A stretch of 64,000 nucleotides of DNA from Antedon mediterranea (lineage: Eukaryota > Echinodermata > Crinoidea > Comatulida > Antedonidae). This document shows positions 1 to 23,110 of the stretch, one piece after another (the stretch's first letter is position 1; every line of letters starts with the position of its first letter). The notes beneath the pieces are model-generated. The model did no database searches. It saw nothing but the letters and a program-made list of their open reading frames with translations, and was not told the DNA's origin. A program made the translations under genes and the position numbers. The stretch spans positions 8,191,001-8,255,000 of the forward strand of contig NC_092673.1 in the NCBI RefSeq assembly GCF_964355755.1. The letters run 5' to 3'.

Positions 1-842
1 GCTACTGTCCCTAGGTGGTATCTGTAAAACTATAGCAAGTCATACACGTTGCTGTCTGAATAAAATGCTGTACTTAACACACGGTACACTGTCTGTAGCA
101 CAGTGTCTGTTGACGATTTACAATGATGCACAACCATAGGCAGGTTTTCGTACTGCCATGCAAGAATGGATAGGTGTTTTCCGCCGCTTTTAGGCCTTCT
201 AGTCAATTGTTATTGATTATACGAATTAAGTAATTAGTTTAGTAGCTCATCTACCTTTTGAGCAGGGCATAATGAATATTGTCGCTAGGCTAGGCCTACT
301 AGTCTAGCGGGAAATCAACCAATTATTTGATTGGTACGAGTTTAGGGTAGGAAGTTAAGTACGAGTTGACATGGGTACGAGTCGACCAGGGTACACCCTA
401 CTAGAGCATTAGGCTATAGGCATGCAGGGATGGGAAATCTGGCCTAGTTATAGGCCTACATTGGGACGCCCAAAAAAGCCATCCTATGAGCATAAAAAGG
501 CCTCGTAGAGCCAGACGTGATAGCCTATACTTACTACACAGTACTACCATTATAGTTCCATGGTACTACCGATCACTACTAGTTATCTAGCCTAGGCCTA
601 GTAGGCTAGGGTAGAGTTCCAGTAATTTTGGTCGCGTTTTCGGCCTACTTATCAGGGAGGGCAAAAAGTGGTTACATTTTGGACAGAATGGGTAGTTGAA
701 AACAAATGTTAGGTAATTCTGATCGAAATCTGATCGCTTATATTTTTTATACAGATTCATATTTGGGTATTGTGTATGTAATGTATAGAATTATATAAGT
801 TGTGTATATATGGTGTTTTTTTTAAACTGAAAACAAACTTTA
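1..842. other. Gene-free stretch, no recognised feature
   Basis: No convincing reading frame, RNA gene or inverted repeat was recognised. Several TAGGCCTA-like palindromic words occur (for example near 285-300, 445 and 595-610). Nothing resembling the third or later exons of the neighbouring protease-exon duplicate was found here. Confidence 0.4.
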
Positions 843-960
843 TTAAAGATGTATTTACCCCTCAAAAAACATGAAAAAGATTTATGCAATTTATAGCCTT
901 CTTGTATTTTGAATGTAGGTTAATCACCAAATTTTTCAGGGGGACAATTTAATATATCTG
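843..960. repeat. Partial copy of the TTAAAGATGTATTGTCCC inverted-repeat element
   Basis: It begins with a diverged form of the terminal sequence TTAAAGATGTATTGTCCC and the adjoining 'catgaaaaagat' block seen in fuller copies (32,347; 35,291; 35,912). It ends near 'gggggacaatttaa', a degraded right end. The assignment rests on similarity by eye to the other copies in this window. Confidence 0.45.
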
Positions 961-1470
961 TATATATCTTTATTATCTTTATTTACCATAAATTGTTTAC
1001 CATTGGTAAATTACTTAGAACAATGAATAATTGTTAATTGCAGAATTTGATTTTTTTATTTATTTTGTGTGTGTGTTACCGCTGCGTCGTTCCTGTTTTT
1101 GGTACCATGAAATATGAAATAAATTTAAAAAAAAGAAGAATTCAAGGAACATATTATTCATTGTTACGGACGAGACACCAAGCAATGTTCCAGGGTTTAG
1201 TAGACGTGTATGAGTTGTTTTCCACAAGGCAAAGGTATTCGCATGATATAAAAGCATTGGTTATGCGCACGCAATACATTATTATAATCTATATTTTGCG
1301 ATGGGAAAAATGTGCAACAAATCATATATCAGGAATGTTCAATGACATTATAAATTCATTTGCTATAAAAAAAATAAGTCGTTTTTATTATGATTACGAA
1401 GTATTAGTAGCTTGTGCAACCAATAAATCCATTACATTATCGTGTATCGGGCATATAAAATATGGTTTAC

Positions 1471-1611
1471 CTTATCAAAAGTCTCCTTATCCAATTTGGC
1501 AACAAAGCCGTTGAAAGCACCTTTAAACGTCTTCATGTTAACTCTTTTCAGTTTTCCACCAAAGATGCCATTCCTAAGTTTTCTACTAATAGAATCAACG
1601 TTAACCTTGGC
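1471..1611 (-). pseudogene. Duplicate of protease exon 2 (reading frame intact)
   Basis: Read on the minus strand this is a 141-nt block, 47 codons, the same length and phase as exon 2 of the protease gene at 16,072-16,212. It keeps the core NGIFGGKLK, FKGAFNGFVA and a final LDKETFDK, the I9 propeptide. Both splice sites look usable (TTTTGTAG before, GTAAACC after). It lies about 0.8 kb downstream (in gene direction) of the duplicated exon 1, like the real intron 1. No duplicate of exon 3 or later was found before the window edge, and the paired exon 1 copy is frameshifted, so I treat it as part of a pseudogene, not a working gene. A working exon of a gene extending left of base 1 cannot be excluded. 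Confidence 0.75.
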
Positions 1612-2077
1612 CTACAAAAGACAAGCGTCACAATTAACTGTCATTTCAGTAAGAAGTGAACTCATATGTTTTTAAAATAAATTTACAAATTAAAACAAAA
1701 ATAACCCATCGTATACAAAAACACACTTTATTGCAAGCTATACTCAACTCGGCAATGCTTATTAGCTATGTCATCGCGGTTACCATTTCTCTCAATCACA
1801 TTTTCGAGCTGACCATTTTACTTATAGTGGAGAACCTAATGCTCTAAACATCAATTCCGTGATATTTTAATGCTCAAGTTGACTTCTTGGCAGTTTTGTA
1901 ATCCATAGGTAGTAGAATTCATTGAAACTGGGGGTCAATTGTTTCCGACCCTATTTTTGGCCACCATCTTGGATTTCAATATGGCCCCCATTATTTATTC
2001 AAAACTGATAGTTACAAGTAGCTCCTATTTTAAACCACGTACGAACGTAATTTGTGTGACAAATCTTACAATATTAA

Positions 2078-2152
2078 TAGGATAAATTAGTCGAATGGTA
2101 CAATTTATATATGCTATTATTATAAATTGTACCATTGGACTGATTTATCTTA
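2078..2152. repeat. Short palindromic element (AATGGTACAATTTATA family)
   Basis: Imperfect palindrome of about 75 bp: GATAAAT-AGTC-AATGGTACAATTTATA on the left is mirrored by TATAAATTGTACCATT-GACT-ATTTATC on the right. The inner part is shared with the element at 2,872-3,030. It lies in intron 1 of the duplicated protease exons and is probably a minimal MITE. Confidence 0.6.
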
Positions 2153-2436
2153 TTATTTAGCTAAAAAGGAAACCAGCCAAATTGTTACACCGAGTACAAA
2201 GATTGAAAACACGCACAGATGACAGTCTCATGTATCTTAGGATACAGAGAAGTATAAAGACAAGGCTAGCAATCTGTTCCTACCAACTAAGTACTACTTC
2301 ATAATAATTATATATGTAGGCCTATATATAATTCTCAAAATGTACCGACAATAATGCAATACAAATATGTTAAACAACAGTAACAATTATTTTAACAAAT
2401 ATTTATCTATATATTTAAGGCGAATAAAAACATATC

Positions 2437-2550
2437 CTAAGTCCAATGATGTATTTACCATGAATTGGTTTCTTAATTGGCTTTGCACCGTAATGGTGCT
2501 AGGGCAGCACTGCCGACAACCGCCAACAAGAGAAAACAAAATACACGCAT
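2437..2550 (-). pseudogene. Duplicate of protease exon 1 (frameshifted)
   Basis: An ATG at 2,550 opens a signal-peptide-like frame (MRVFCFLLLAVVGSAALAPL) closely matching exon 1 of the protease gene at 17,018-17,125. After 'KAN' a stop (TAA) interrupts the frame, and small insertions and deletions scramble the part that should read EPITGKYLIGLK. The position of the 5' splice site reads GATATG instead of GTAAGG. The break and lost donor make this a decayed exon. It sits between a duplicated promoter (2,740-2,872) and the duplicated exon 2 (1,471-1,611), in the same order as the parent gene. Confidence 0.8.
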
Positions 2551-2739
2551 GATGTAGTCTAGAACAAAACGACATTTTTATATTATTCAAAAATCAATAA
2601 ACAATAAACCTTTCCTATGAATATTGACTGAAATGACGACATCAATAAATGCCTAGTATAGCCTAGATTGTAATAAGATGATCAAATCAACAAAACAATA
2701 TACAATGAACTTAAAACTTGAAACAATGTATTTCTAAAT

Positions 2740-2872
2740 GAATACTATTACGAAAGAACCAATAAATGATCCTGTTGTTGTGGCCTACCTGATCAAATCT
2801 TGTCCAATAATGTGATTGAGAATAATGGTCCGACGAGCTGCTGTCCTTTAAATACTTCATTCCGTCCAGATG
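2740..2872 (-). promoter_or_regulatory. Duplicated protease promoter and non-coding first exon
   Basis: It matches 17,400-17,510 at the protease 5' end: shared blocks include 'cctgatcaa', 'atggtccga', 'cttcattccgtcc' and a TATA-like box (minus strand TATTTAAAGG near 2,848-2,857). The order relative to the duplicated exons is the same as in the parent gene. Its right side is cut by a short inverted-repeat element. Whether it still drives transcription is unknown. Confidence 0.6.
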
Positions 2873-3030
2873 CGTGGTAATCAATGGTACAATTTATAAT
2901 AAGCATATGGCAGCCATAATTTGATGATTAAATACATAAATGTATACGTTTTTAATGGCGGCCATCTTGGAATCCAATATGGTTGCCATATGCTATTATT
3001 ATAAATTGTACCATTGGACAATTACCACGC
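2872..3030. repeat. MITE-like inverted repeat, second AATGGTACAATTTATA copy
   Basis: The left end GCGTGGTAAT..AATGGTACAATTTATAAT is mirrored on the right by TTATAAATTGTACCATT..ATTACCACGC, giving a 159-bp hairpin. It interrupts the duplicated protease promoter, so it inserted after the duplication or came with it. The core also holds 'catatggcagccat' mirrored by 'tggttgccatatg'. Confidence 0.65.
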
Positions 3031-3034
3031 CTCT

Positions 3035-4633
3035 TCCCAGAAATTTGGTTTTTCATTTCAACTCCATCTATCTTCATTTTTAAATTCATACTTCAAAATC
3101 GGATTGAATGTACGCATAAAATTGCTTAAAATTGCAGAGAATAAAACAACACCACGGAGTAAAAACATACATGAATCAATAACTTAAATAGATTACTTTG
3201 TAAAGATTATTGGAATTGGGTTGCTAATTTACCAAATTGCACTGTAATAATATGTGGCATTACACGTGTTTAGGCCTACCTGGTGAATAGAATGAATCAG
3301 ACAATAAAAACATCGATAAAGGCGACCTGAATACCTATAGTGGAATGTGTCACAATACTCGAATAAGATTATTTTCAAAGACTTGTCGAACTTCTTTGAG
3401 GAAAACGGAATCAGGAGGATTACGATTTAAAAGAAATCATCGCTAAATGTAAAAATATAAAGGTCCTTTTTATTTTACTAGTTTTAATATTTTTAAGACA
3501 GCTTATATATTAGCAGCTAGATTAAATCTCTGTCTATATAAAACTGTATATGACAATGCATATACAATTGTATTCGTGTAATGGCCACTTATTATTTACA
3601 TTACAATCTAATAAATATTAAAGTATTACTATTAAAAAGCGTTTTTTTTTAAACAACTGATATTCATATAGATACATTTCCGATAAATCCCCACCTTTTC
3701 CATCAGTCCACACCTTTACCATCTATTTTTCTTTCTCGAAATGCGCATGTTTGTGGTTTTCAATAGAACTCCTACCATATAGCATCCTAATATGTGTTAT
3801 TTTTTTTCTAAAATTAATAATATTAATTATGGGGCAGTGTGTATAGGCTTACATATACTTGTATTTATTGTCAAACATAGACAAATTCCCAGTGATGTAT
3901 GTCCACATACTATCTAATTCTGAGGTATCATACCAATAATTTGGTAATACAGCATCTCATTTAAATCTCCATGTGGTTCCTATATCATAAAGGTTATGTT
4001 AAGGGTTAAATTACTTCTAGATACATGTGAAGCACACACATATTCCTATGAATCTGGGTGAACAACCATTAGTTGAACATCAGAGGCTAAATGTAGACCT
4101 ATATGCATAATATTGCTTAATCTGTCGAGACAACACCAAATTTTTGTTCTATAGGATATTATTGTAATTTACTTGTTTTTACAATTGACTTATTCATCAT
4201 TACATTGTTCTGTTTTATGTTGTTTATTGCTAGCACCCTAAATAATTATTATACATTGAAATTGTATAGTAAATAATGGTAATAAATATTTGTCGGTCCA
4301 TATTCCTCAAAGAGAATTCTCAGATATATCGTTGTCAGAATCACTGTATTAAATTGTTGTACTACGTTTTACTTACTAGTTTGGAATAAGTTACTAGTCA
4401 ATAACAATAGGCAGGCTCATACAATTTCCCTTGGTAAGAAATCATTACCATTCGTTAACAAACACATGTATAATCCCACCCACTAATATTTACTATATTG
4501 TGTACTCACGACCACTAAAGACTATACCAGGTTGTTAAACAAAGTAGTATATTGTAAAATTGAAGCGTATATAGAAAAAACATCTCCATATTATGCCCAA
4601 TTTTAAATCTGTTGTAAACAAATTAAACACAAC
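3035..4633. other. Gene-free intergenic stretch
   Basis: No open frame with recognisable similarity, no clear inverted repeat and no tandem array was found. It is AT-rich and looks like ordinary intergenic DNA between the duplicated protease fragment and the end of the protease gene. Confidence 0.4.
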
Positions 4634-5690
4634 TGAATAGATTCTTTTCATTTGATTGGATAATTGTGAGTCACTCGATATTCAATAGACATATACTGTA
4701 CTATTGAACTATTACGTCAAATGTCAATGTTTCAGCAGCCACAATTTAACCGATGATTAGCCTAACTGATAACAATTAACGAGGAAACTGGATATAACCT
4801 ATTCCTGTCTATAATTATCGATCTTATTCAAATCAGATAATTACTCGATAGTTTTTAACCTTTGACACCATTGTTTCGTTTTGATTGACCGCTTGTGTTA
4901 CTGCAACGATTGATGATGCGCACTATCCGATATAATAACAATAACCGATATTTATTTATTTTTTTACATTTATCATCCGGAACGTTCGACGCGAGGCTAA
5001 AGGCTGCTGTCTGCGCGTTCGAAAATAAGTAACCTGTAAGTAAAGTGCCACGCAGTTTATAGGGGATCCAGTCAAGTCGCACCTTACAAGTCGCCCCATC
5101 ATCGCAAAGTCGCCCCTAAATAGTTTTGTCAGTCATTTGCATAACCACGTATAGTTCAGTAAGTTGCGTTAACACGTACTTCGTTTTCATTTCGCTTCGA
5201 CGAGAACCCATGTGTCACGCTCGCAACATACGCCGCTTGCATTAAAAGCAAATTATGGGCCTAGCTAGGTATGTTTATACTTGCATATTGGGTGATAAAT
5301 ATCTTATTGAAATGATTGTTTGGCTTAATTACAAACATAAATTTAAATTTACAATTTTGTTCTACAGAAATTAATATGATTCTTCCATGTTTCGATACTC
5401 TTTCGGTTACTTTTCAGAAATAAAGGCTCTCGACGCACGTATGTTTTTCGTAATACTTGCGCACACAGAGTGGCCGGAGTTCAAATTGCGTGTTGCGAAA
5501 TAGCGTTAAAGTTAACGTTTACGTGCTTTGGACTTCTGCCTTCTTTAATGAATGGTTTTGATAAAAAGCAGCTGTGTTAATACAACAAATGTGTTTATAC
5601 AATGGTACAAATGATTTCATTCAATGAAAGATGGAATGTTCTATTTCTATCTTTCATCTATGAAATTATTTTTACCATTGCACTCTTAAA
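4634..5690. repeat. Interspersed repeat region (CATTTGATTGGAT family)
   Basis: The left part (about 4,640-4,675: 'ttcatttgattggataattgtgagtcac') and right part (about 5,640-5,690: 'tctttcat..atgaaattatt..taccattgcactc') match the two ends of the blocks at 51,005-51,370 and 54,215-54,480. The last 70 bases also form a hairpin with AATGGTACAAATGATTTCAT at 5,600. Whether all of the interval is one element is unclear. Confidence 0.35.
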
Positions 5691-5760
5691 CCTACATTAT
5701 TTGCATAATATTCAACACGACTCATAAATTAAACGTATTCATAAATATCATTCAATGCAA

Positions 5761-5766
5761 TTTATT
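5761..5766 (-). terminator. Candidate poly(A) signal of the protease gene
   Basis: AATAAA on the minus strand, about 114 nt past the protease stop codon. It is the first canonical signal downstream and gives a short 3' UTR of roughly 130-150 nt. Confidence 0.5.
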
Positions 5767-5879
5767 CATTATATTTGTAATGTTGAACAGTTGTAAAATA
5801 CAATTAGGCCTATACAGTCTATATAAACTGTATCGTCAATTTATCAATTTTCAACTGTTAAATTCTTCTGTAGGCCTAC

Positions 5880-17125
<11,246 letters not shown>

Positions 17126-17417
17126 GATGTAGTCTATACCAAAACAAACACAATTTTCAATGTAAAAAAAATAAAGTAAATCCAGAGAATAGCAGTAAAA
17201 TAATTAAAGCCATCCTCTTATACTTATATATTATTATCATTATTAATACATTTTTTTAAATACTGAAATGACACTTTTGAACACTTGTATACATTTCAAT
17301 AGATGAATGATTAAATGGAGAATCAACAAAACTATGTATGCAATGAACTTAAAATACATGCCAATAAATAGATACAAATAAATGCGACAGAACCAAGAAC
17401 TGCCGCCTGATACATAC

Positions 17418-17477
17418 CTGATCAAGTCTCGTTCAAAATGTGAGTGAGGATGATGGTCCGATGTGCTGCCTTTTAAA
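17418..17477 (-). promoter_or_regulatory. Protease core promoter and non-coding first exon
   Basis: On the minus strand GTTTAAAAGG (near 17,470-17,478) is a TATA-like box. About 25-30 nt later the transcript would start, near 17,445. A short non-coding exon would end in GATCAG before GTATGT (17,418/17,417) and join the ATG exon at 17,133. Conservation of exactly this block beside the duplicated exon 1 at 2.7-2.9 kb supports the call. The start site itself is inferred. Confidence 0.55.
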
Positions 17478-17688
17478 CACTTCATTCCGTCCGTAATCGT
17501 GGCAATCGCATCACCTGTCAAAAGTTTTGTCCCACCTACAGATAAGAAGATGTTGATGTCATCAGCAACAATATGTTTTTATTTGTCCTTAATGATACTG
17601 TTTTGCTTTTGTTTTGTCAGCTGCCACGTACCTCCTTGTAGGTGATATGTAGTAAAATGTTATTAGTTTCACCAAAACATTATGTTAA

Positions 17689-18550
17689 GCACCAGAGAAG
17701 TAAACTAAATATCTATGAAGATGATGGATGGATGAATTGATGAAGATAAAGAAAATGGTGAAGAATGTACAAATATTATTATTATTATGTTGATGTTGAT
17801 GGGAATTATAAATAAAATGATGAAGATGATTAAAGAAAAGGATGAATACTAATATATTGATGATGAGGATGATAAATAAAATGATGAAGAAGATTAAGAT
17901 ACTGAGGATGATAGAAAAAATGATGAAGAAGATTAAGGTACTGATGATGAGGATAATAAAGAAAATGATGAAGAATATTAAGGTATTGAGGATGAGGATG
18001 ATAAAGAAAATGTTGAAGAATATTAAGATACTGAGGATGATAGAGAAAATGATGAAGAAGATTAAGATACTAAGGATGATAGAGAAAATGATGAAGAAGA
18101 TTAAGGTACTGATGATGAAGATGATAAAGAAATTGATGAAGAATATTAAGGTATTGAGGATGAGGATGATAAAGACAATTCTGAAGATGATTAAGGTAAT
18201 GATGAGGATGATAAAGAAAATGATGAAGAAGATTAAGGTAATGCGGATGACGATGATCAGGAAAATGATGGAGAAGATTAGGTAATGAGGAAGACAAAGA
18301 CAATTCTGAAGATGATTAAGGTAATGATGCGGATGATAAGGAAAATGATGAAGAAGATTAAGGTAATGGTAATGAGTATGATAAAGAAAATGATGAAGAA
18401 GATTAGGTAATGAGGAAGATAAGGACAATTCTGAAGATGATTAAGTAATAATGAGGATGGTAAAGAAAATGATGAAGAAGATTAAGGTAATGAGGATGAG
18501 GATGATAAAGAAAATGATGAAGATGGTTAATGTATTGAGGATGATAATGA
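17689..18550. repeat. GATGA-rich minisatellite
   Basis: About 860 bp of units of roughly 39-60 bp built on 'aaagaaaatgatgaagaagattaaggta' and 'gatgaggatgat'. It has long open frames on both strands that are only repeat translations (Met-Lys-Ile rich one way, Ile-Leu-Phe rich the other). Shorter tracts of the same repeat flank the fold-back element at 21,850-21,930 and 27,402-27,570. Confidence 0.85.
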
Positions 18551-19422
18551 AAATAAGTTTATTCAATTATGCTACTTACAATAGAATAGTTAAGTATGGT
18601 ACAAATTATAACAGAATAGTATTTTGAAAGAGCACATACAATGTAATATTTTTTTACATTATGGTAATGAATATAATAGTTTTTTTTGGCAGTATAGAAC
18701 ACATAGAATTTAATTATTATTTTTTACAGTATGGTAATGAGTAGAATAGCATTTTGCAGTATATGTTATTGTTTTTACAGTAGAATATAATTTCTTAATA
18801 AAACAGCATCTGTAACTTCAAACAATAACAACCTTGAGGCTATATGTTTATCAATAGTAAGCCTTATAGGTGGAAGAATAATGAATCTGTAACAAATAGT
18901 TTAAATTAAAAGCTACTCTCTTCTTTAATACTTAAAAAGCTATTTTTTGTAACTTGTGAGGAAAGTTGAAACAAAATACACCTAGGTCTATTGTACTACA
19001 TAATAAGTTAAACTATTATAACGTGTAGTCATTTAGCTAATACACTCATTGACAAAATACCATCACTGACCTAATTAAACAAAATTAAACAATAAGCAAA
19101 CATGTTACTCGAATGAGTGTAATCTTTCACATATGTTGGACCCATATCTTTACAAAACATATTGCAACTAATAGATAATTAAATTTATTACGATAATGTT
19201 ATTTTTTATAATTTGACTTTATCAAAGTAATAATATTTAGATACAATAGCTAAATTATCGGTTAGGTTCTCTTCAAGTCTCCAATTAGTAGCAAATGACA
19301 TCCTATTATCTTTAAATATAAATTCTGCAATATTGCTTCTTGCCTACGTGTCTGCTTGCATCCACCTGTCACTAAATATAAATAATAATTTAGAGACAGT
19401 TACTTAAAGCTTCATATTTTAT

Positions 19423-19800
19423 ACCGTAAAACCTCGAAAAAGAGCCCCTGGGCCTCTTTTTGTATAGGAGCCCATCCCGAAAAGAAGCCCCTCTCTTTGG
19501 TCTGCAAAGGTAATCTCGAAATGAAGTCCATCTCGAAATGAAGTCCATCTCGATACCAATCCCACCGAGTGTAAGATTGTACGGGCTTCGTTTCGAGATA
19601 GATTATTTGAATGTAAAAGGAACACGGTGAGATGAGGTTGGGGGGGGGGGGGGTATGTTGTTGGCTAGTAGGGCTAGGGCTAACTCCTAACTTGTGACGC
19701 AGATATGATCTAGTTTTAAATGGTATTTTGATTATGTAAAATTGGCATATCTCTCAAATTATATTATTGTAGTGGAGAATCATAACATATACAGAATTTA
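19423..19800. repeat. Left-hand part of a TACCGTAAAACCTCGAAAA element
   Basis: It starts with the terminal sequence ACCGTAAAACCTCGAAAA and matches the first part of the complete copy at 28,192-28,660. Its right end is missing through a deletion. A G-run lies at about 19,639-19,652. Confidence 0.5.
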
Positions 19801-20344
19801 TTTGAAAAGAAAAATAAAGATTCGGAAGTTTTGACTGAAAAGAGCAAAAACATAAAATCCAAGATGTATTGCCTCTGTTTTAATAAATGCTTCTCTATTT
19901 AAAACATTTTTGTACAAAACAATAGTGATTTTATGAAGGAATTTGAACTGAAATTATGTATTTTAAAAAAATAAATCGCGTGTAATACGATATGTCACAC
20001 ATTATGAAACACTTGTACAAGCATATAATCTTTTTTACTGTTATTTTAATATTATGTTACAGTTTGTTATCGATATTGGTATCAATATGAATAAATGTTT
20101 AAAGTCACATAACGGGCTATGATTTCATTTTTTAAAATTCTAATTATCTGAGTTGTTCCAATAATGGTAATTTATTAAATAACAATAGAAAAGGCAAGCA
20201 ATTTAAATATGAAACGAAGTATGTATAAATAATATTAAATATCAAAAAATAACAATGTTGCTAGGCATATTAAAAAAACACTTTTGTTACTCTAAATTTA
20301 ATTACTTTAAAAAAAATATAATACTATTACGGTATCATTTAAAA

Positions 20345-20820
20345 TATTATAAAGATGTATTGTCATGAAAAGTGAAGATTCATAAAAAGACCTTGTAATG
20401 TGTTCATGCCTTTTTGTACTAATCTGTACTGCTGTATGTTATGGTGTAAACACTATTAAATCTCTGGAGGTGTGCTATAACAACTCATGAGAATGTTGCT
20501 AGGCTTACCTAAGCACTGTAGTGCTTTTAACATGTTTGCCACGAGGAGAATTCCCTCTTTTTACGTTTGTATTGTTTGTTGTATATGTGTAATTGTGATC
20601 AATCAATAGCCTATAGGCCATTTTTGAATTCAACCAAAACCACATTGACTTCCAGTCAATTTGACTATTCTTTTGCTTTAAATTTCATGTTTTTCAGGAA
20701 TTTTTTTTTCTCGATCCAATTTTTGGTCGAAGTGAATTATGTGACATTAAAATGGCATAGTCAATAAACACATTTGTAAAAACTATATATTTTCAGGGGA
20801 ACAATATATCTCTAACAATT
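20345..20820. repeat. TTAAAGATGTATTGTC element, left duplicate
   Basis: It runs from 'tataaagatgtattgtcatg' to 'ggggaacaatatatctctaa', the diverged ends of the TTAAAGATGTATTGTCCC family, with a nested segment in the middle (20,395-20,600) that resembles a LINE 3' UTR ending 'gtgatcaatcaat'. The matching copy at 29,356-30,235 is better preserved. Confidence 0.5.
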
Positions 20821-21526
20821 AAAAATGATTAAACAAAATGTAAGAAATAAATTAGGAAGCTTATCTGCATAATTATGTGACCAACAAATGTACTCAAAAC
20901 AAGCCCAGCACAGTAGATGAGGATGATGTACAAACTATGCGTGCTTAAATGTCTTTTTTTCTAAATATTAAGCAGAATGTTCCTGAAACGTGGAACTAAA
21001 CCTGTGTTTGATTACCTTATTATTTCTGAAACAAATAACCTTTCTGTCATGAATGATTTAAAATAGTGTCATTTGATTTTCAAAGATAAACATTGTCCAC
21101 CTAAAAAATGTATTTTGAATTTTATTTAAATATGTGCCATGATATACAAGACATCTTTAAAAAGACTGCTACAAGTACCTTCGATATTACGGAAAACAAT
21201 AAATACATATACCGGTACTAAGTTATAAATAATATTAAAACAATTTACTAAAATTGTGTATTTGTTTGTATTTACGGTACTTTGCCACATGGTATGTACA
21301 TTCATAAGTACTACTGTAGCAGTGTTGTCACCACTACTAGATACAGGACAAAGATAGAGTAATATGGTTAATGGAACCTATAAAGGATTTCAATATAAAG
21401 AGTCTGTACCTATCCATAAAACCAACTCATTCCAACACATTAGATACTCCGGGCCCATATTGTGGATAATCTACCTCCCTCCAGTTTAGACTCTGCCTCC
21501 CAAAATGGGTTCTGCCCCGTTGCCAC

Positions 21527-21680
21527 ATGGTTTTTTGCCAGCCGGCCTTTCGCCACCGGCCTATTGCAACCCGGCCTTTTGCCACCCAGCCTGTTGCCAC
21601 CCGGCCTTTTGCCACCCGGCCTTTTGTCACCCGGCCTTTTGTCACCCGGCCATTTGCCACCCTGCCTGTTGCCACCTGAT
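21527..21680. repeat. 15-bp GC-rich minisatellite
   Basis: About ten copies of the 15-mer CCTTTTGCCACCCGG, with variants (TGTCACC, TGTTGCC). Because 15 is a multiple of three, it stays open in frame on both strands (Gly-Arg-Val-Ala-Lys one way, Leu-Leu-Pro-Pro-Gly the other). GC content is much above the surroundings. No gene context was found. Confidence 0.75.
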
Positions 21681-21849
21681 CTGAGAGTATCATTGATTTT
21701 ATTACAAATTGAATAAACATTTTCACTTCTTAATTTGGCCTATTTAATTAAAATGGATTCCGTTGTCTCTATTCAAGAACAAAATGTGCTGCATTTTTTC
21801 CAGAAACAATAGTCATTTTAGCTAACAAATTGCTTTTCTATGGTATAGT

Positions 21850-21930
21850 ATAGATGATGATGATGTTGATGAAAATGATAAAGAAAATGATAAAGATGAT
21901 TAAAGAAAATGATGAGAGAGATTAAGATAT
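21850..21930. repeat. Short GATGA minisatellite tract at left edge of fold-back element 2
   Basis: 'gatgatgatgttgatgaaaatgataaagaaaatgat' and relatives, the same sequence type as 17,689-18,550 and 27,402-27,570. Fold-back element 2 starts immediately after it. Confidence 0.7.
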
Positions 21931-22739
21931 AGTCTAGTAGGAAGGAGGGGTTACCGTGCACCCCCATGATGTATTTTTTTAATGTACATTTTTGTAATCC
22001 TGAATATATGTAATTAACATTTTTTGATGTTCCCAAGACGAAATATTGTCCCATGGGGTTTTTTGGGGGCCATTTTGGTGGCCATCTTGGATTTATCAAA
22101 ATCATAAATATAGACGGTACTTGACAAAGACTGATCATAGAGGTCTGATTTTGGTCTTAAATTGTTCAGAATGTGCACATTTCTATGTACTATAATGAAA
22201 AGTTTTTGTTCAAAATGGCCGTAAATGCCACTTTTGACCTTTGACCTTGTTTTTACATAAGGGTCATATCTTGGTAACCCCTGGTCATAAAGATTTTATT
22301 TTTGTCTTAAATTGTTCATAATATCCATATTTATATTCGCTTTAATGGAACATATTTTTGAAATTTGACGGGAAATATCATTTTTGACCTTTGACATTAT
22401 TGCATAACGATTTTCGCAATAATTTAGGTTATTTTTGTATTCGACCTATATCTTGACAACGAGTGATCATAGAGGTTTGATTTTGGTCTTATATTGTTCA
22501 GAATATGCACTTTCCTATGTACTATAATAAAACATTTTCATACAAAATGACCGGAAATACGACTTTTGACCTTTGACCTCGTTTATACATAAGGGTCATA
22601 TCTCGGTAAACAATGGTCATAACGATTTTATTTTTGTTTTAAATTGTTCGGAGTATCCATATTTATATTAGCTTTAATGAAACATATTTTTGAAATTTGA
22701 TGGAAAATATCACTTTTGACCTTTGACATTATTTCCACC

Positions 22740-23110
22740 CGAGGGTCATATCTCGGTAACCCCTGGTCATAAAGACTTTATTTTTGTCATAAATTGTTCA
22801 GAATATCCATATTTATATAAGATTTAATGAAACATATTTTTGAAATTTGATGGAAAATATCACTTTTGACCTTTGACATTATTTCCACCCGATGGTCATA
22901 TCTCGGTAACCCCTGGTCATAAAGACTTTATTTTTGTCATAAATTGTTCAGAATATCCATATTTATATAAGATTTAATGAAACATATTTTTGAAAGTTGG
23001 CAGGAAATACAACTTTTGACCTTTTACCTTTTTTCCACCCGAGGGTCATATCTCGGTAACCCCTGGTCATAAAGACTTTATTTTTGTCATAAATTGTTCA
23101 GAATATCCAT
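22740..23110 (+). repeat. 150-bp tandem units in left arm of fold-back element 2
   Basis: Near-identical units recur with a 150-bp step ('cccctggtcataaagacttt' at about 22,760, 22,910 and 23,060). The reverse complement of such units makes up the right arm (26,390-26,600). More diverged units of the same type lie further out in both arms. Confidence 0.8.

Larger units (their letters stand above)
18573..21114 (+). repeat. Direct duplication, left copy
   Basis: It matches 27,581-30,511 in the same orientation, nearly end to end: for example 'cttacaatagaatagtt' at both starts, 'catgttactcgaatgagtgtaatc' inside, and 'caaagataaacattgtcc' at both ends. Divergence is modest, with several indels. 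It lacks the 409-bp inverted-repeat insert found in the right copy and has lost about 0.26 kb around 19,800. Both copies begin next to GATGA minisatellite. Confidence 0.85.

Noticed and set aside
1038-1514. 158-codon plus-strand frame near the left edge
   Set aside because: AT-rich composition, no recognisable domain; its right part overlaps the duplicated protease exon 2 on the other strand.
17842-18428. Long open frames on both strands in the GATGA array
   Set aside because: Translations are only repeats of the minisatellite, with no start context, splice context or domain.
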